A DNA stretch of 64,000 bases, taken from Odoribacter sp. Z80 (GTDB taxonomy: Bacteria > Bacteroidota > Bacteroidia > Bacteroidales > Marinifilaceae). This document shows positions 9,119 through 18,557 of this stretch, piece by piece. The notes under the pieces were generated by a model. That model was not told the origin of the DNA. It saw nothing but the letters and a program-made list of their open reading frames with translations, and did not search any database. Location of the stretch: assembly GCF_009935865.1 (NCBI RefSeq), contig NZ_QWEL01000007.1, forward strand, positions 1-64,000, written 5' to 3'. Positions within the stretch are counted from its first letter, which is position 1; every line of letters starts with the position of its first letter. A program made the translations under genes and the position numbers.

Positions 9119-10020
9119 TTGAATTTTATTCCCAAATCCTCCGCTTCTTTCTCCACCAACGGTTTTATAATCTCATATTTCATCATAATTATCTCATATT
9201 GCCCGTATTTTGCCCTGAACTCTTCTTCTGTTTCCAACAACACCGCTTTGATATATGCGCTTACATCCTGCATAGCACTGGGCAAATACATTTCATCCGC
9301 ATCCTCCAGAAACCCCTTTCTGTACAAATCTTCTAATGTTTCTACCCAAGACCATAATTTGGATTCACCATAATCCCACATATTGACCATCAGGAAATCA
9401 TACGCTTTACTTCCCTCCCAATAATTCGCCTCATTGACACAGAGACGTGAAAAAATGATAGTACAACACAAATCCTGGACATATACTTCCGGTTTGACAT
9501 CCTCGGCGAAAAGCCCTTCTATCGCCACCGCCATACATCTCGAATTAATCTCGCATACTTTAGATTCCCAAGTCACTTGTTCCGTCATCCAATCTTCCTT
9601 CCTCAATTCGATTTTATTGACAGCAAGGATGGAATAAGGCAGTTTGTTTAAAGAGGATTTCAAATTATTCACCAGAAAATCGTACGCCTTTTGTTGTTGG
9701 GCCATACCATCCAAATATTCATACCTCAGGATATAATCGCGTTTTACAGATCCCAAATCCCAATCCATGGCAAGCAATTCCGTGTCGTAATACGGATTCC
9801 CGAAAGCATCCACTCCCATGTATTCATGGCGTAAAGTATCGTTGAACAATAGGAAACACCCGGTTTTTTCATAAAATTCCCGTCTCAACTCAGATGTTGC
9901 GTCCGTTGCTTCCGGAGCGGGAGCAAACGGGTTACGGACTTTAGCGGGCGTCACATTTTCTTTCCCGCAAGAAAAAAGACTTCCGGCCAAGATTATCCAA
10001 ATAAAAATATGTAGTCTCAT
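9115..10020 (-). CDS. Lipoprotein of unknown function in SusCD locus
   Basis: A 301-residue lipoprotein with lipobox LFSCGKE at about residue 18. The mature part is acidic, aromatic and probably helical. A block around residues 45-80 (FYEKTGCFLLFNDTL, then Y-x-T-E-L) is reminiscent of the putative zinc-peptidase lipoproteins (Peptidase_Mx1 type) found next to SusD genes, but no HExxH motif is present, so catalytic activity is unlikely from what can be seen. It lies 19 bases after susD and overlaps the FISUMP gene by four bases. A surface accessory protein of the SusCD complex is the most economical guess. Confidence 0.7.
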   Translation of the reverse strand: MRLHIFIWIILAGSLFSCGKENVTPAKVRNPFAPAPEATDATSELRREFYEKTGCFLLFNDTLRHEYMGVDAFGNPYYDTELLAMDWDLGSVKRDYILRYEYLDGMAQQQKAYDFLVNNLKSSLNKLPYSILAVNKIELRKEDWMTEQVTWESKVCEINSRCMAVAIEGLFAEDVKPEVYVQDLCCTIIFSRLCVNEANYWEGSKAYDFLMVNMWDYGESKLWSWVETLEDLYRKGFLEDADEMYLPSAMQDVSAYIKAVLLETEEEFRAKYGQYEIIMMKYEIIKPLVEKEAEDLGIKFK

Positions 10021-10039
10021 ACGTCTTTATTTTTTACTG

Positions 10040-11878
10040 TTATAACCATTCCAAAGAATCATTCCAACCGTCTTCCACCCCTTCGCACCAAAGGAACCAA
10101 TCATCCGAATAACTTTCGTAAGGGGCCTGGTCGTACAGGTCGTACAAACTTCCTTCACCCTGTAATTCCCAGCACTGCTCCATTCCAAACTTATAGCCCG
10201 CTTTATAAATAGGACTATCTTTCGGATCAGGTTCCACCACCCCTCCCGGAGGCGTTACCCCGGGGAAGACAGGGGGAGTATAGGACATTCCGGGACGTTC
10301 CGGACGGAAGTTGTTTGCCAGCGTCGGTTGAAAATCCAGCACCTCTCTCGGCAATGCCAGTGTATAGGCCAAATCGTTTTCCTGCAATGTATACCCTTTC
10401 GACTCTACCGGTTTAGCAACACCGAGACCGCCCTGCATTTCATATTTTGTATAGGAATGGGTAATGGTTTTTGAATAGGGGTATTTTTCCCGCACGGAAT
10501 AACGGCGCAGGTCGAACCAGCGATGCCCCTCGAGACAAAGTTCGCGTTGGCGCTCCAAACGGATCAGGTCCGCCAATTGCTGTCCGCTTTCCGTAATTGC
10601 TCCGCTCGCCCGAAGCCGTTTGTCCCGCAGTTTTTTCAATAATGTGCGTGCCGTAGCTTCATCACCGGCAAGGGTAGCAGCTTCCGCTCCGTTCAGGTAA
10701 GCTTCCGCCGTACGGAAAAGGAAATTGTCCGAAAAATTCCGGGTAGAAGCATTTTCCCATCCACGGACTTTTCTGAAAATCCAGGCTTCCACGTAAGGCA
10801 CCTCCAACGTAGAACCGACATAACCGAGCGTGTCTTTACAAATGTAATGACGGGTTCTCAAATCGTTTTCCCCCTCTTCCTCAAAAGCTTGAAGCAAATC
10901 CTCGGAAATGATATAATTCGGAAGATTTTTCCATACCTTATCTTTCATACCCCGGATGGGATGAATGCTATACGCCATGACATACCCTCCCATGGAAAAA
11001 ATCGTTTCAGGCGAAGACTCACCCAGCACTTCGTCTCCGTTGAAAGAGGTTAAATCCAAGAGTTCCTGTTTGTTCTTCAATGTTTTATCGGCGTATTCCA
11101 GTGCATTTTTCCAATCCTGCATATACAGAAGCACCCGGCTCTTCAACAGATAGACCGCCGTAATGTCTGCCCGATAAGGGAAGTTTTTTACGGATGTCCG
11201 TGCCAAAGAGGTTTCAGCCGTTTCCAAATCTTTAAGAATCTGTTCATACACTTCGCTTACCGTAGCACAGGTATAATCCCTGTCTTCCACCATGACGGAC
11301 AGTTTAAGCGGAATGGCAGGAACAGCAAGGTTTGCGCTACAATAGGGTTTTCCATACAGATTAACCAACTCAAAATAATACAATGCCCTCAAAAAAGCCG
11401 CTTCCCCTTTAACGCGCTCGATTTCCAATGCTTCCCTTTCGTTGGCGGGCGTCAATTTGCCGGCCTCACTCAAGAGCGAATTACAGGCGTTGATAGACTG
11501 GTAAGCCTGTTCCCAGTCCTGATTTTCAGCTACATATTTATCTTTATCATACGTCAACCCGACCATCGACTGCCAGGTGTGCCAGCCGAACATGCTCGAC
11601 TGCAAGCCGGCAACATCGTTTTCATTATGAGGAGTAAATTTGGACAACTCATCCGCCATATAATGGATACATTGGAAACGGGGGTTTTCAATGGCATATC
11701 CGTTGTAATTTCCCAAATCCGTCACGGCAGAAAATGGCAGATAAGCTTCGCCTAACAATATCTCATCCAAATCCTCCACGCCCTCTATTTTTGCCAAGTC
11801 TTGGGAATATTCCTCCAAAAAACTGGAACACCCCCCTAAAAGCAAGGCAAAGCTCAATATATTCAATATTTTTTTCAT
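10040..11878 (-). CDS. SusD/RagB-family surface lipoprotein with C-terminal extension
   Basis: A 612-residue lipoprotein (LLGGCSSFLEE; cysteine at about residue 17). It has the SusD signatures: an N-terminal AINACNSLL helix, the TPR-like GEAAFLRALYYFELVNLYG block and the C-terminal RQRELCLEGHRWFDLRR motif. The SusD fold ends near residue 526. The remaining 86 residues are a proline-rich linker followed by a tail full of W, Y, D and E, unusual for the family. It caps the SusC channel 12 bases upstream and helps bind the imported ligand at the cell surface. The peptidase and redox neighbours argue for a peptide or protein ligand rather than a glycan, but this is inference. Confidence 0.95.
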   Translation of the reverse strand: MKKILNILSFALLLGGCSSFLEEYSQDLAKIEGVEDLDEILLGEAYLPFSAVTDLGNYNGYAIENPRFQCIHYMADELSKFTPHNENDVAGLQSSMFGWHTWQSMVGLTYDKDKYVAENQDWEQAYQSINACNSLLSEAGKLTPANEREALEIERVKGEAAFLRALYYFELVNLYGKPYCSANLAVPAIPLKLSVMVEDRDYTCATVSEVYEQILKDLETAETSLARTSVKNFPYRADITAVYLLKSRVLLYMQDWKNALEYADKTLKNKQELLDLTSFNGDEVLGESSPETIFSMGGYVMAYSIHPIRGMKDKVWKNLPNYIISEDLLQAFEEEGENDLRTRHYICKDTLGYVGSTLEVPYVEAWIFRKVRGWENASTRNFSDNFLFRTAEAYLNGAEAATLAGDEATARTLLKKLRDKRLRASGAITESGQQLADLIRLERQRELCLEGHRWFDLRRYSVREKYPYSKTITHSYTKYEMQGGLGVAKPVESKGYTLQENDLAYTLALPREVLDFQPTLANNFRPERPGMSYTPPVFPGVTPPGGVVEPDPKDSPIYKAGYKFGMEQCWELQGEGSLYDLYDQAPYESYSDDWFLWCEGVEDGWNDSLEWL

Positions 11879-11890
11879 ATATCAGTCGTT

Positions 11891-14800
11891 TTAAAATGAA
11901 ACATTCAAACTCAAAGAGTAAGTAGGACGTTCGCTCAGTTGGATGGTAGCGAAACCACTCTGTGTAGGCGTCTGGCCTTTGAGTTCTTTCGCCGAAATCG
12001 TAAACAGATTGGCAGCTGAAAGTGTCAGCGACAAACGTGCAAGTCCCGACTTTTTCAAAATATTCTCCTCAAAATCATAAGTCAGGCTTAAATTGGAACA
12101 TTTCAAGTAATTACCGCTCACTACCCGGTGGTTTCCGTAATCATACATTTCCCAGGGATTATCGGCAACCCGATTCCCCTTCCAATCTGCTTTTCCGGAA
12201 CTCCAATGGTCATAGTATTTATAATAAGCATGATTAGAAGGCGTAATGATAGCCGGAATATTGCTCCTACGCTCGTCTCCGGGATGTTGCCAACGTTTCA
12301 TTAAATCCCTGCTCACGTTGTTTTCCGGATAAATTTCCTGTACTGCCAAAGTCGGATCGGCAGAGTTATACATGCTGAACAAACGGATTTTGTTACCGAC
12401 ACTATAGGCAAATACTCCGCTAAAATGGATATTCCTCCAACGGATACTGGTATTCAAGTTTCCGGAAATCGTCGGCTCACGTCTTCCGGAAGCCTCCAAT
12501 ACCCGCGTGTAAAAATCACGTTTGTTCAAAGTGAGTAGCAAATCCCGCTCGTCCTCGCAATCGTCAAACACGGGACCGCCGTCTACCGGACTTAATCCTA
12601 AGAATTTATAAGAATAGAAAGTACCGACCGGCTTCCCTTTAATCAACACGGAGCCATCCAGAAAATTGTCCAGTTCGTATTGTTCCCCGTCGGGATTGGT
12701 GTTCAACTTATTAAACACTTGGGAAAAAGAAGTGGATAACGACCAACGGAAATCCCGGTTATTAATCGGAGAAACTGTCAATGAGACACTGTACCCCTGA
12801 TTATCGATATATCCTCCGTTCATAACATAACTATTTTTACGTACACCGTTCATCGTAGCAATCGTTTTGGTCATAAAAGCGTCTTCCGTATGCTTCCAAT
12901 ACACGGAGGCATCTACCTGCAATTTGGACTGGAACAATGAAAAGTCCATTCCTAAGTTATAAGAGGTTGTCTTCTCCCATTTCAAATCGGGATTGGGATA
13001 ACGCTCTATGGAAGAGGTATATTCATTGTAATGAGTATTCAAGGTTCCCTTTTTAATGACCATCACAGGCGACTGCCCCTCCAGCATATTCCCTTGATAT
13101 CCGAAAGAAGCCTTGAGGGACAGAAAATCGAGCCAATCGTTTTTCAACCATTCGTGTTCCGTCAGATTCCAATTGGCAGAAGCCGACCATACAGGCAAAA
13201 GTTTGTCATTGCTTTGGTCACCGAATTTGTTTGAACCGTCTATTCGGGCATTCACATTAACCGTAAAATAACTGAAATAACTGTATGCCAATGAAATGTA
13301 TGCCGATAATAAGTTCGATTTAGAATCCTTCAATACAGGTACATTGGAAGCCATCCACCTTTGATAATCGGGATAAAGCGACAAATCGATGTCGTCTACA
13401 AAAGACATGCCCCGGTCTTTATAATATCCCCGCATCTTGGTATCAAATGATTTTATACGCGAAGAATTCAATTCGAAACCTAAATTACCTGATATATTAT
13501 GCTGCATGTCTATACCCAAATACTTGCTGGCATTTAATTGCAACCGTGCCGTATAGGTGCGGTTGTCCGATTCGGAACGACTTAACTCGCCGCCATAAGG
13601 TAGCGTACACATTGTACCTGAACCGGTTTCCGCCAGCACACCCCTTTCCGTTTTCCGGAGACTGGCGGCATACCAACTGTTTTCACCCCACCATCCTTCA
13701 ATACCTGTATGATTCGTGGAATAGGAAACAATGGCATTCGCATTTAACCAGTCTGTAAACCGGAATTGCAAATTGGCATTTGCCGTTATTCCCGAACCTT
13801 CCTGTTCGTAAGAACTATTATCCAGTTCATTCAATATGTTGTAATTGAAAAAAGTATTCAACAACCCATCGTTGGCTTTTTTCTTGTAATAGAAATACTC
13901 ACCGTTTTCATCAAAAGCGGGAATTGCCCGGCTGGTTTTGTAAGCGTACTGCATCGGAGCCAACTCTTGTTGATAATAGGTCCGACCGGTCGTATTTCCG
14001 ATTAATCCTACCGAAGCAGTCAACCAAGGTGCCAGGTTGGCATCGAATTTTATGTTGGCCGTATAACGCCGGTTGTTATCGCCTCTAATCACGTCATTGT
14101 CCCGGGTATATCCGAACGACGCATAATAACGGACGGTTTCCGAACCTCCGGAGATACTTAACGTATGGTTATGAGAAAAGCTGTCCTTGGTCAGCAAATC
14201 GAACCAATCCGTGTTGGTGGTTTCAATTTTAGCAATCTCGGCATCGAATTGTTGCTGTGTAATTTCGCCGGAATATAACTTTGCCAACCAATATTCGTAA
14301 CCGATCATATTCATATTTTGGGGATATTCGTAATGCAAAGCCGTCAGGTCGCGGGAAAACTGAATGCGCTCTTTGGAATTCATAACATCGACGGAGCGGT
14401 CGGTATAACGCGGACGCTGGCGCATGGTAACCGTTGTGTTGTAACTGATAATAGGTTTTCCTACATGTCCTTTTTTGGTGGTTACCACAATGACACCGTT
14501 AGCCGCTTTCGTTCCGTAAAGCGCTGTCGCCGCCGCATCTTTCAACACGTCGATACGCTCGATGTCCTGCGGGTTGATACCGGAAATAGCGTTTCCGATA
14601 CGGTTGATGTAGTCCGGGTCATTCAACTCTTCCGGAGAAATATCCACCGGGTCCTGCATGATGATACCGTCGAGTATCCACAACGGTTCGCGGTTACCAA
14701 TCAACGTCGAGGTTCCGCGGATACGCAGTTTGGGAACCACTCCAACCTCACCGGAATTCAACGTAAACATCATGTCCGGAATACGCCCCTGCAACATCTG

Positions 14801-15535
14801 GTCGATAGACGATACACCGGGAATCATAACATCTTCCGCCTTTACGGTGGTCACCGCGCTGGTATTCTTGCGCCGGTCGATGGTCTGGTAACCGGTAATC
14901 ACCACCTCCTCCATCTGGGTGGATTCCTCCTCCATGACAATGTCGATTTCCTTTTGTCCGGTATACTTCACCTCCTGCGCTTTCATACCGATAAAGGAAA
15001 ACAACAGCCGGATATCCTGCGAACCGGGCAATTCAATGCTGTAATTTCCCTTCTCGTCGGTCACCACCCCCATCATCGTCCCCTTAATCAACACCGTTAC
15101 ACCGGGAAGGGGATGGCCTTTTTTGTCTTTTACGACGCCCTTCACACGGGCGGGATTCTGAATCTGTTGCTGCGGCAGCTCCTTCACCACGATAATATCT
15201 TCTTTCAGCACCCAGGTCAGTCCGGTGGAAGCAAACACCTTGTCCAGCACTTCCGCTACGGTTTCGTTTACGGCATCCACAGACACCCGTCCTACACGTT
15301 CCCCCTGCTCTTTGCTCATCATAAACTGCAATTTGGTCTGCTCGCGGATTTGCTCCAGCACCTGCCGCAACGACACTTCCTGCAGTTTCATGTTCACCCG
15401 TTCCCGTTGCGCCAACGTGTTAGCGGACAAACTGAAAGAGAACAGGCAAACCAGAATAACACACAATTTCATCATTTTTCCGATTTTTTGCCAGCGATAG
15501 TGATAAATACCGAGGCATTCTTGTTTCTTTTTCAT
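11891..15535 (-). CDS. SusC/RagA TonB-dependent transporter with STN signalling domain
   Basis: A 1214-residue outer-membrane transporter. It has a hydrophobic signal region after a basic 20-residue leader, then a secretin/TonB short N-terminal (STN) domain at about residues 45-115, a carboxypeptidase-regulatory-like beta domain (KGVVKDKKGHPLPGVTV) at about 128-210, the TonB plug with the SusC-type VLKDAAATALYGTKAANGVIVV block, and a beta barrel ending in a terminal phenylalanine. The STN domain is the part that talks to a FecR anti-sigma factor, which lies directly upstream with its sigma factor. Ligand binding would thus switch on this locus from outside the cell. Susd-type lipoprotein follows 12 bases downstream. 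Confidence 0.95.
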   Translation of the reverse strand: MKKKQECLGIYHYRWQKIGKMMKLCVILVCLFSFSLSANTLAQRERVNMKLQEVSLRQVLEQIREQTKLQFMMSKEQGERVGRVSVDAVNETVAEVLDKVFASTGLTWVLKEDIIVVKELPQQQIQNPARVKGVVKDKKGHPLPGVTVLIKGTMMGVVTDEKGNYSIELPGSQDIRLLFSFIGMKAQEVKYTGQKEIDIVMEEESTQMEEVVITGYQTIDRRKNTSAVTTVKAEDVMIPGVSSIDQMLQGRIPDMMFTLNSGEVGVVPKLRIRGTSTLIGNREPLWILDGIIMQDPVDISPEELNDPDYINRIGNAISGINPQDIERIDVLKDAAATALYGTKAANGVIVVTTKKGHVGKPIISYNTTVTMRQRPRYTDRSVDVMNSKERIQFSRDLTALHYEYPQNMNMIGYEYWLAKLYSGEITQQQFDAEIAKIETTNTDWFDLLTKDSFSHNHTLSISGGSETVRYYASFGYTRDNDVIRGDNNRRYTANIKFDANLAPWLTASVGLIGNTTGRTYYQQELAPMQYAYKTSRAIPAFDENGEYFYYKKKANDGLLNTFFNYNILNELDNSSYEQEGSGITANANLQFRFTDWLNANAIVSYSTNHTGIEGWWGENSWYAASLRKTERGVLAETGSGTMCTLPYGGELSRSESDNRTYTARLQLNASKYLGIDMQHNISGNLGFELNSSRIKSFDTKMRGYYKDRGMSFVDDIDLSLYPDYQRWMASNVPVLKDSKSNLLSAYISLAYSYFSYFTVNVNARIDGSNKFGDQSNDKLLPVWSASANWNLTEHEWLKNDWLDFLSLKASFGYQGNMLEGQSPVMVIKKGTLNTHYNEYTSSIERYPNPDLKWEKTTSYNLGMDFSLFQSKLQVDASVYWKHTEDAFMTKTIATMNGVRKNSYVMNGGYIDNQGYSVSLTVSPINNRDFRWSLSTSFSQVFNKLNTNPDGEQYELDNFLDGSVLIKGKPVGTFYSYKFLGLSPVDGGPVFDDCEDERDLLLTLNKRDFYTRVLEASGRREPTISGNLNTSIRWRNIHFSGVFAYSVGNKIRLFSMYNSADPTLAVQEIYPENNVSRDLMKRWQHPGDERRSNIPAIITPSNHAYYKYYDHWSSGKADWKGNRVADNPWEMYDYGNHRVVSGNYLKCSNLSLTYDFEENILKKSGLARLSLTLSAANLFTISAKELKGQTPTQSGFATIQLSERPTYSLSLNVSF

Positions 15536-15591
15536 AAATTTGTAATGAAAGATTAAACATCACAACCAAACGGACACCAACCGTTTCGTTG

Positions 15592-15599
15592 CAAACCTA
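15592..15599 (-). promoter_or_regulatory. Possible -7 element upstream of susC
   Basis: On the minus strand TAGGTTTG matches TAnnTTTG and lies about 57 bases before the susC start. No good -33 TTTG is found at the usual 19-21 base spacing, so this could be an ECF-sigma-type promoter or chance. A six-base-pair hairpin (15612-15629, GAAGTG/CACTTC) lies between it and the fecR stop codon. Confidence 0.3.
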
Positions 15600-15636
15600 T
15601 CTTAATACAAGGAAGTGCCCCCACACTTCTCTTATT

Positions 15637-16791
15637 TCATTCCACCATAATCGTACGCTCACTGATGTGAATAACAATACCCGTAGATTCCGTAATGGCT
15701 CCGAGTATTTTCCGGATATTCTCATACCGTTTCAAATGGCCCGAAAACTGGATGTCTTTTTTTCCTGCTGACCGGAAAACAACTTTCACGTCATACCAGC
15801 GTCCCAACTCTTCTAAAATCTCTTCGAGCGTATCATCGTTAAAACAAAATTCCCCGTTTTTCCAGGCCACATATTTCCGGACATCCACCTCTTGGAGACT
15901 GATTTCCCCGCTACGATGGTCGCAAGAAGCCAACTGCCCCGGACACATCCGCCACTCTCTGTCACTCCCCGCCCTGGAGATACCAATTTCACCCGATACC
16001 AACACCGTTTCCATAGCCCGCACACCATGGGTATTCACATTAAAAGCAGTGCCATATACCCGGATATTCACCTCGTCCGTTTCCACATAAAACGGCCGCT
16101 CTGCATCCTTTGCCACCTCAAACCAGGCCTCCCCTTTCAAAAAGACCCTTCTTTCGGTTACTGCAAAAGCCACCGGATAACGAAGTTCCGAACCCGCATT
16201 CAAGTGCACGGCAGTCCCGTCGGCCAGCAGCAAGCGGTATTCCCCGCCATAGGGCACGGATAATGTATTATAAACCTCCGTCTCCGGTTCAGGCACCGCA
16301 GGATTAGAATAAACCACTTTCCCCGAATCTATCCGGATGTTCCCGTTCGTCTCGTACAAATCCAACTGTCCCGCCTCTTCCAAAACAACCCGTTTGCCAC
16401 TGCTCAATTGCAGGAATGCCCGGCAATTGCCCGGTTTCACCACAAATTGCGTCATTTTTCTTCCCTCCTCCAGTTCACCCTGCTCCGCCAACAACCATAC
16501 AGTACCCAAAGCCATAAGCAAACTGGCAGCCACAGACAAGCGAACAAGGCTTCTCCTCATCCCCCGTTTCCGCATCTTCCCCCGGAACTTCCGGTACCCC
16601 CGTTCGGGCTCCCATCCGGCATACCGCCGGAATTCCGCTGCCAGATACTCATCATTTCCCATCTCCTCATACAACCGCCGCATCCTTTTATCCTCCAGCA
16701 AACGTCCTACCTCCACCTGCTCATCGGCCGTAAGACTTCCCCCATAAGATTTTCGCAACAAAGCCACCGTCCTTTCAACACTTTTATCCAT
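15637..16791 (-). CDS. FecR-family anti-sigma factor
   Basis: A 384-residue inner-membrane regulator. The start is placed at the ATG at 16791 (MDKSVERT) because the 29 in-frame codons before it look non-coding. Residues 1-80 form the cytoplasmic sigma-binding region, 82-102 are a single membrane helix, and the periplasmic part contains the FecR domain (VPYGGEYRLLLADGTAVHLNAGS) followed by a DUF4974-type C-terminal domain. It should hold the ECF sigma factor encoded 205 bases upstream inactive until the SusC STN domain signals. This three-part trans-envelope arrangement is standard in Bacteroidota. Confidence 0.92.
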   Translation of the reverse strand: MDKSVERTVALLRKSYGGSLTADEQVEVGRLLEDKRMRRLYEEMGNDEYLAAEFRRYAGWEPERGYRKFRGKMRKRGMRRSLVRLSVAASLLMALGTVWLLAEQGELEEGRKMTQFVVKPGNCRAFLQLSSGKRVVLEEAGQLDLYETNGNIRIDSGKVVYSNPAVPEPETEVYNTLSVPYGGEYRLLLADGTAVHLNAGSELRYPVAFAVTERRVFLKGEAWFEVAKDAERPFYVETDEVNIRVYGTAFNVNTHGVRAMETVLVSGEIGISRAGSDREWRMCPGQLASCDHRSGEISLQEVDVRKYVAWKNGEFCFNDDTLEEILEELGRWYDVKVVFRSAGKKDIQFSGHLKRYENIRKILGAITESTGIVIHISERTIMVE

Positions 16792-16939
16792 TATTTTTCC
16801 ATTTTTATATTTATTGTGCATAACAAAAGAAAAAGGGTGACAAGAAAAACACTTTTTTACAAAAGTGACAGTTAACAAGAGCTACCGTAGACACCCCACC
16901 CCGTCAAATCAGAATGACGAGGGCATAATAAGCATGAAT

Positions 16940-16960
16940 ATCCATAACTTTCTTATGGAT
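16940..16960. repeat. Perfect 8-bp inverted repeat between sigma and fecR genes
   Basis: ATCCATAA and TTATGGAT flank a five-base loop (CTTTC). No T-run follows on the minus strand, so it is not an evident terminator. It lies in the 205-base gap between the ECF sigma stop and fecR start and could be an operator or an mRNA stem-loop. The rest of this gap shows nothing recognisable. Confidence 0.4.
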
Positions 16961-16996
16961 GAGAAGAGCTTGATGATACAACCAAAAACTAATTTT

Positions 16997-17581
16997 TCAA
17001 GATAAGAAAAATGCCAACCAGAAAATATTGGCATCCCCTTTTATTTTTCCGCGCAACTGTTTAAAGCTGCGTTTTTTATGAGTCTTTACCGTATTGACGG
17101 ATATGCCCAACTTTTCAGCAATTTCATTCACGGACAATCCTTCCACGCTCATCCGGATAACCTTGCGCTGTTCAGGCGGTAATTCCTCTATATAGAGATA
17201 CATTTGCCGGAGCAATTCCTCGCGGACGGTTTCAATAAACATCTCATCGAATTCCGGACCATTTTCTTCCATCAACCGGCCCAGATGCTTGGACTTGCAC
17301 TTCTCACGCCGCAGCCACATCATCGCCCGATTATAAGTTGCCCGGTAAAGATAATTGGTCAGTTCTTCCATCTGGACAAATTTCCGCTCGCTATTCCAGA
17401 CATACAGGAGAATGTCCTGCACCAAATCCTCGGCAATGACGGATTCCTGCACCAAACGCCCGGCATAAGAACACAAAGCCGCATAATAATAGCCGAAAAC
17501 TTCCTGCCAAAGCTCCTTATCCTTCTCGTTTACCGCTTTTAATATCCGACCTGCATCCATATTTCCGGCACTATGATTCAC
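16997..17581 (-). CDS. ECF-type RNA polymerase sigma factor
   Basis: A 194-residue sigma-70 family protein. Region 2 covers about residues 20-90 (with AEDLVQDILLYVW) and region 4 covers about 125-185 (LSVNEIAEKLGISVNTVKTHKKRS helix-turn-helix). It is the partner of the FecR protein encoded next and should drive the SusCD locus. Start at 17581 overlaps the end of fmt by 11 bases; an alternative ATG at 17560 would leave a 10-base gap. Either way it directly follows the fmt stop codon. Confidence 0.93.
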   Translation of the reverse strand: MNHSAGNMDAGRILKAVNEKDKELWQEVFGYYYAALCSYAGRLVQESVIAEDLVQDILLYVWNSERKFVQMEELTNYLYRATYNRAMMWLRREKCKSKHLGRLMEENGPEFDEMFIETVREELLRQMYLYIEELPPEQRKVIRMSVEGLSVNEIAEKLGISVNTVKTHKKRSFKQLRGKIKGDANIFWLAFFLS

Positions 17582-18557
17582 TTTGACACCTCAACCGGTA
17601 ATCCTCCAACCGGAATCCCCTCAGAAAATCCTCCGTCCGCATCCTCTTTTTTCCTGACAACTGCAATTCCTTTACACGGATAAGGCCTCCTTTCACATAT
17701 ACATCAAAAACGGTCTTTCCATCAGTACCGATTTCCCCGGCAGAGCGGTTGTGACTCTGCCATATCTTGACTGCCTTAAATATTTTGAGTGTCAGGACTT
17801 CACCATCCGTCCCAACAGCCTGTAATTCCGTCCATGCCCCGGGAAAAGGAGACAATCCCCGGATATGATTATAGATAATTTCCAACTCCCCGTCCCAACG
17901 GATTTTCATGTCTTCCTTAAATATCTTCGGAGCATTTATCGCCTCACGTCCTTGAAGCAAACGGCTCTGGTCGGTCAATGGGTAATCGCCCGCCTCCATC
18001 GCCCGCACAGTCTTCAACAACAAATCAGCCCCCTTCTCCATCAACTCATCGTGCAATTCTCCGGCAGTCATTTCCTCTCCGATTTCCACCTTCTCTTGGA
18101 AAATAATGTTTCCGGTATCTATCTCATGCTTCAAAAGAAAAGTCGTCACCCCGGAACAGGTCTCCCCGTTCATCACAGCCCGGTTAATCGGCGCCGCTCC
18201 CCGGTAATCCGGCAATAAAGAAGCATGCAGATTCACCGTTCCCAACGGAGGCATGTTCCATACCACCTCCGGCAGCATCTTAAAAGCAACCACCAATTGC
18301 AGGTCCGCTTTTAACGCCGCCAACTCCTTCAGAAATTCCTCCTCCCGGAATCGCTCCGGCTGCAAAATCTTCAATCCGGCTTCCCGGGCATATTTCTTCA
18401 CCGCCGACTCCTGCAACTGCTGTCCCCGGCCTGCCGGCTTATCGGGATTGGTAACCACACCGACAACCTGAAATCCAGCCTCTACAATTTTTTTCAGAGG
18501 CAGGACAGCAAAATCCGGGGTACCCATATAAATTATACGCAATTTATGTCCTGGCAT
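17571..18557 (-). CDS. fmt: Methionyl-tRNA formyltransferase
   Basis: A 328-residue enzyme that formylates initiator methionyl-tRNA. It shows the IIYMGTPDFAV start, the NPDKPAGRG loop, the catalytic block NLHASLLPDYRGAAPI (Asn and His) and the later E-I-D-T-G aspartate, then a C-terminal OB-like domain. The start overlaps the end of the LptF/G gene by 14 bases and its end overlaps the ECF sigma gene, so these three genes are likely transcribed together. Confidence 0.96.
   Translation of the reverse strand: MPGHKLRIIYMGTPDFAVLPLKKIVEAGFQVVGVVTNPDKPAGRGQQLQESAVKKYAREAGLKILQPERFREEEFLKELAALKADLQLVVAFKMLPEVVWNMPPLGTVNLHASLLPDYRGAAPINRAVMNGETCSGVTTFLLKHEIDTGNIIFQEKVEIGEEMTAGELHDELMEKGADLLLKTVRAMEAGDYPLTDQSRLLQGREAINAPKIFKEDMKIRWDGELEIIYNHIRGLSPFPGAWTELQAVGTDGEVLTLKIFKAVKIWQSHNRSAGEIGTDGKTVFDVYVKGGLIRVKELQLSGKKRMRTEDFLRGFRLEDYRLRCQSES

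Noticed and set aside
14318-15556. 412-codon open frame antisense to susC
   Set aside because: Histidine- and arginine-rich translation with no family resemblance; it is a shadow of the well supported SusC coding frame.
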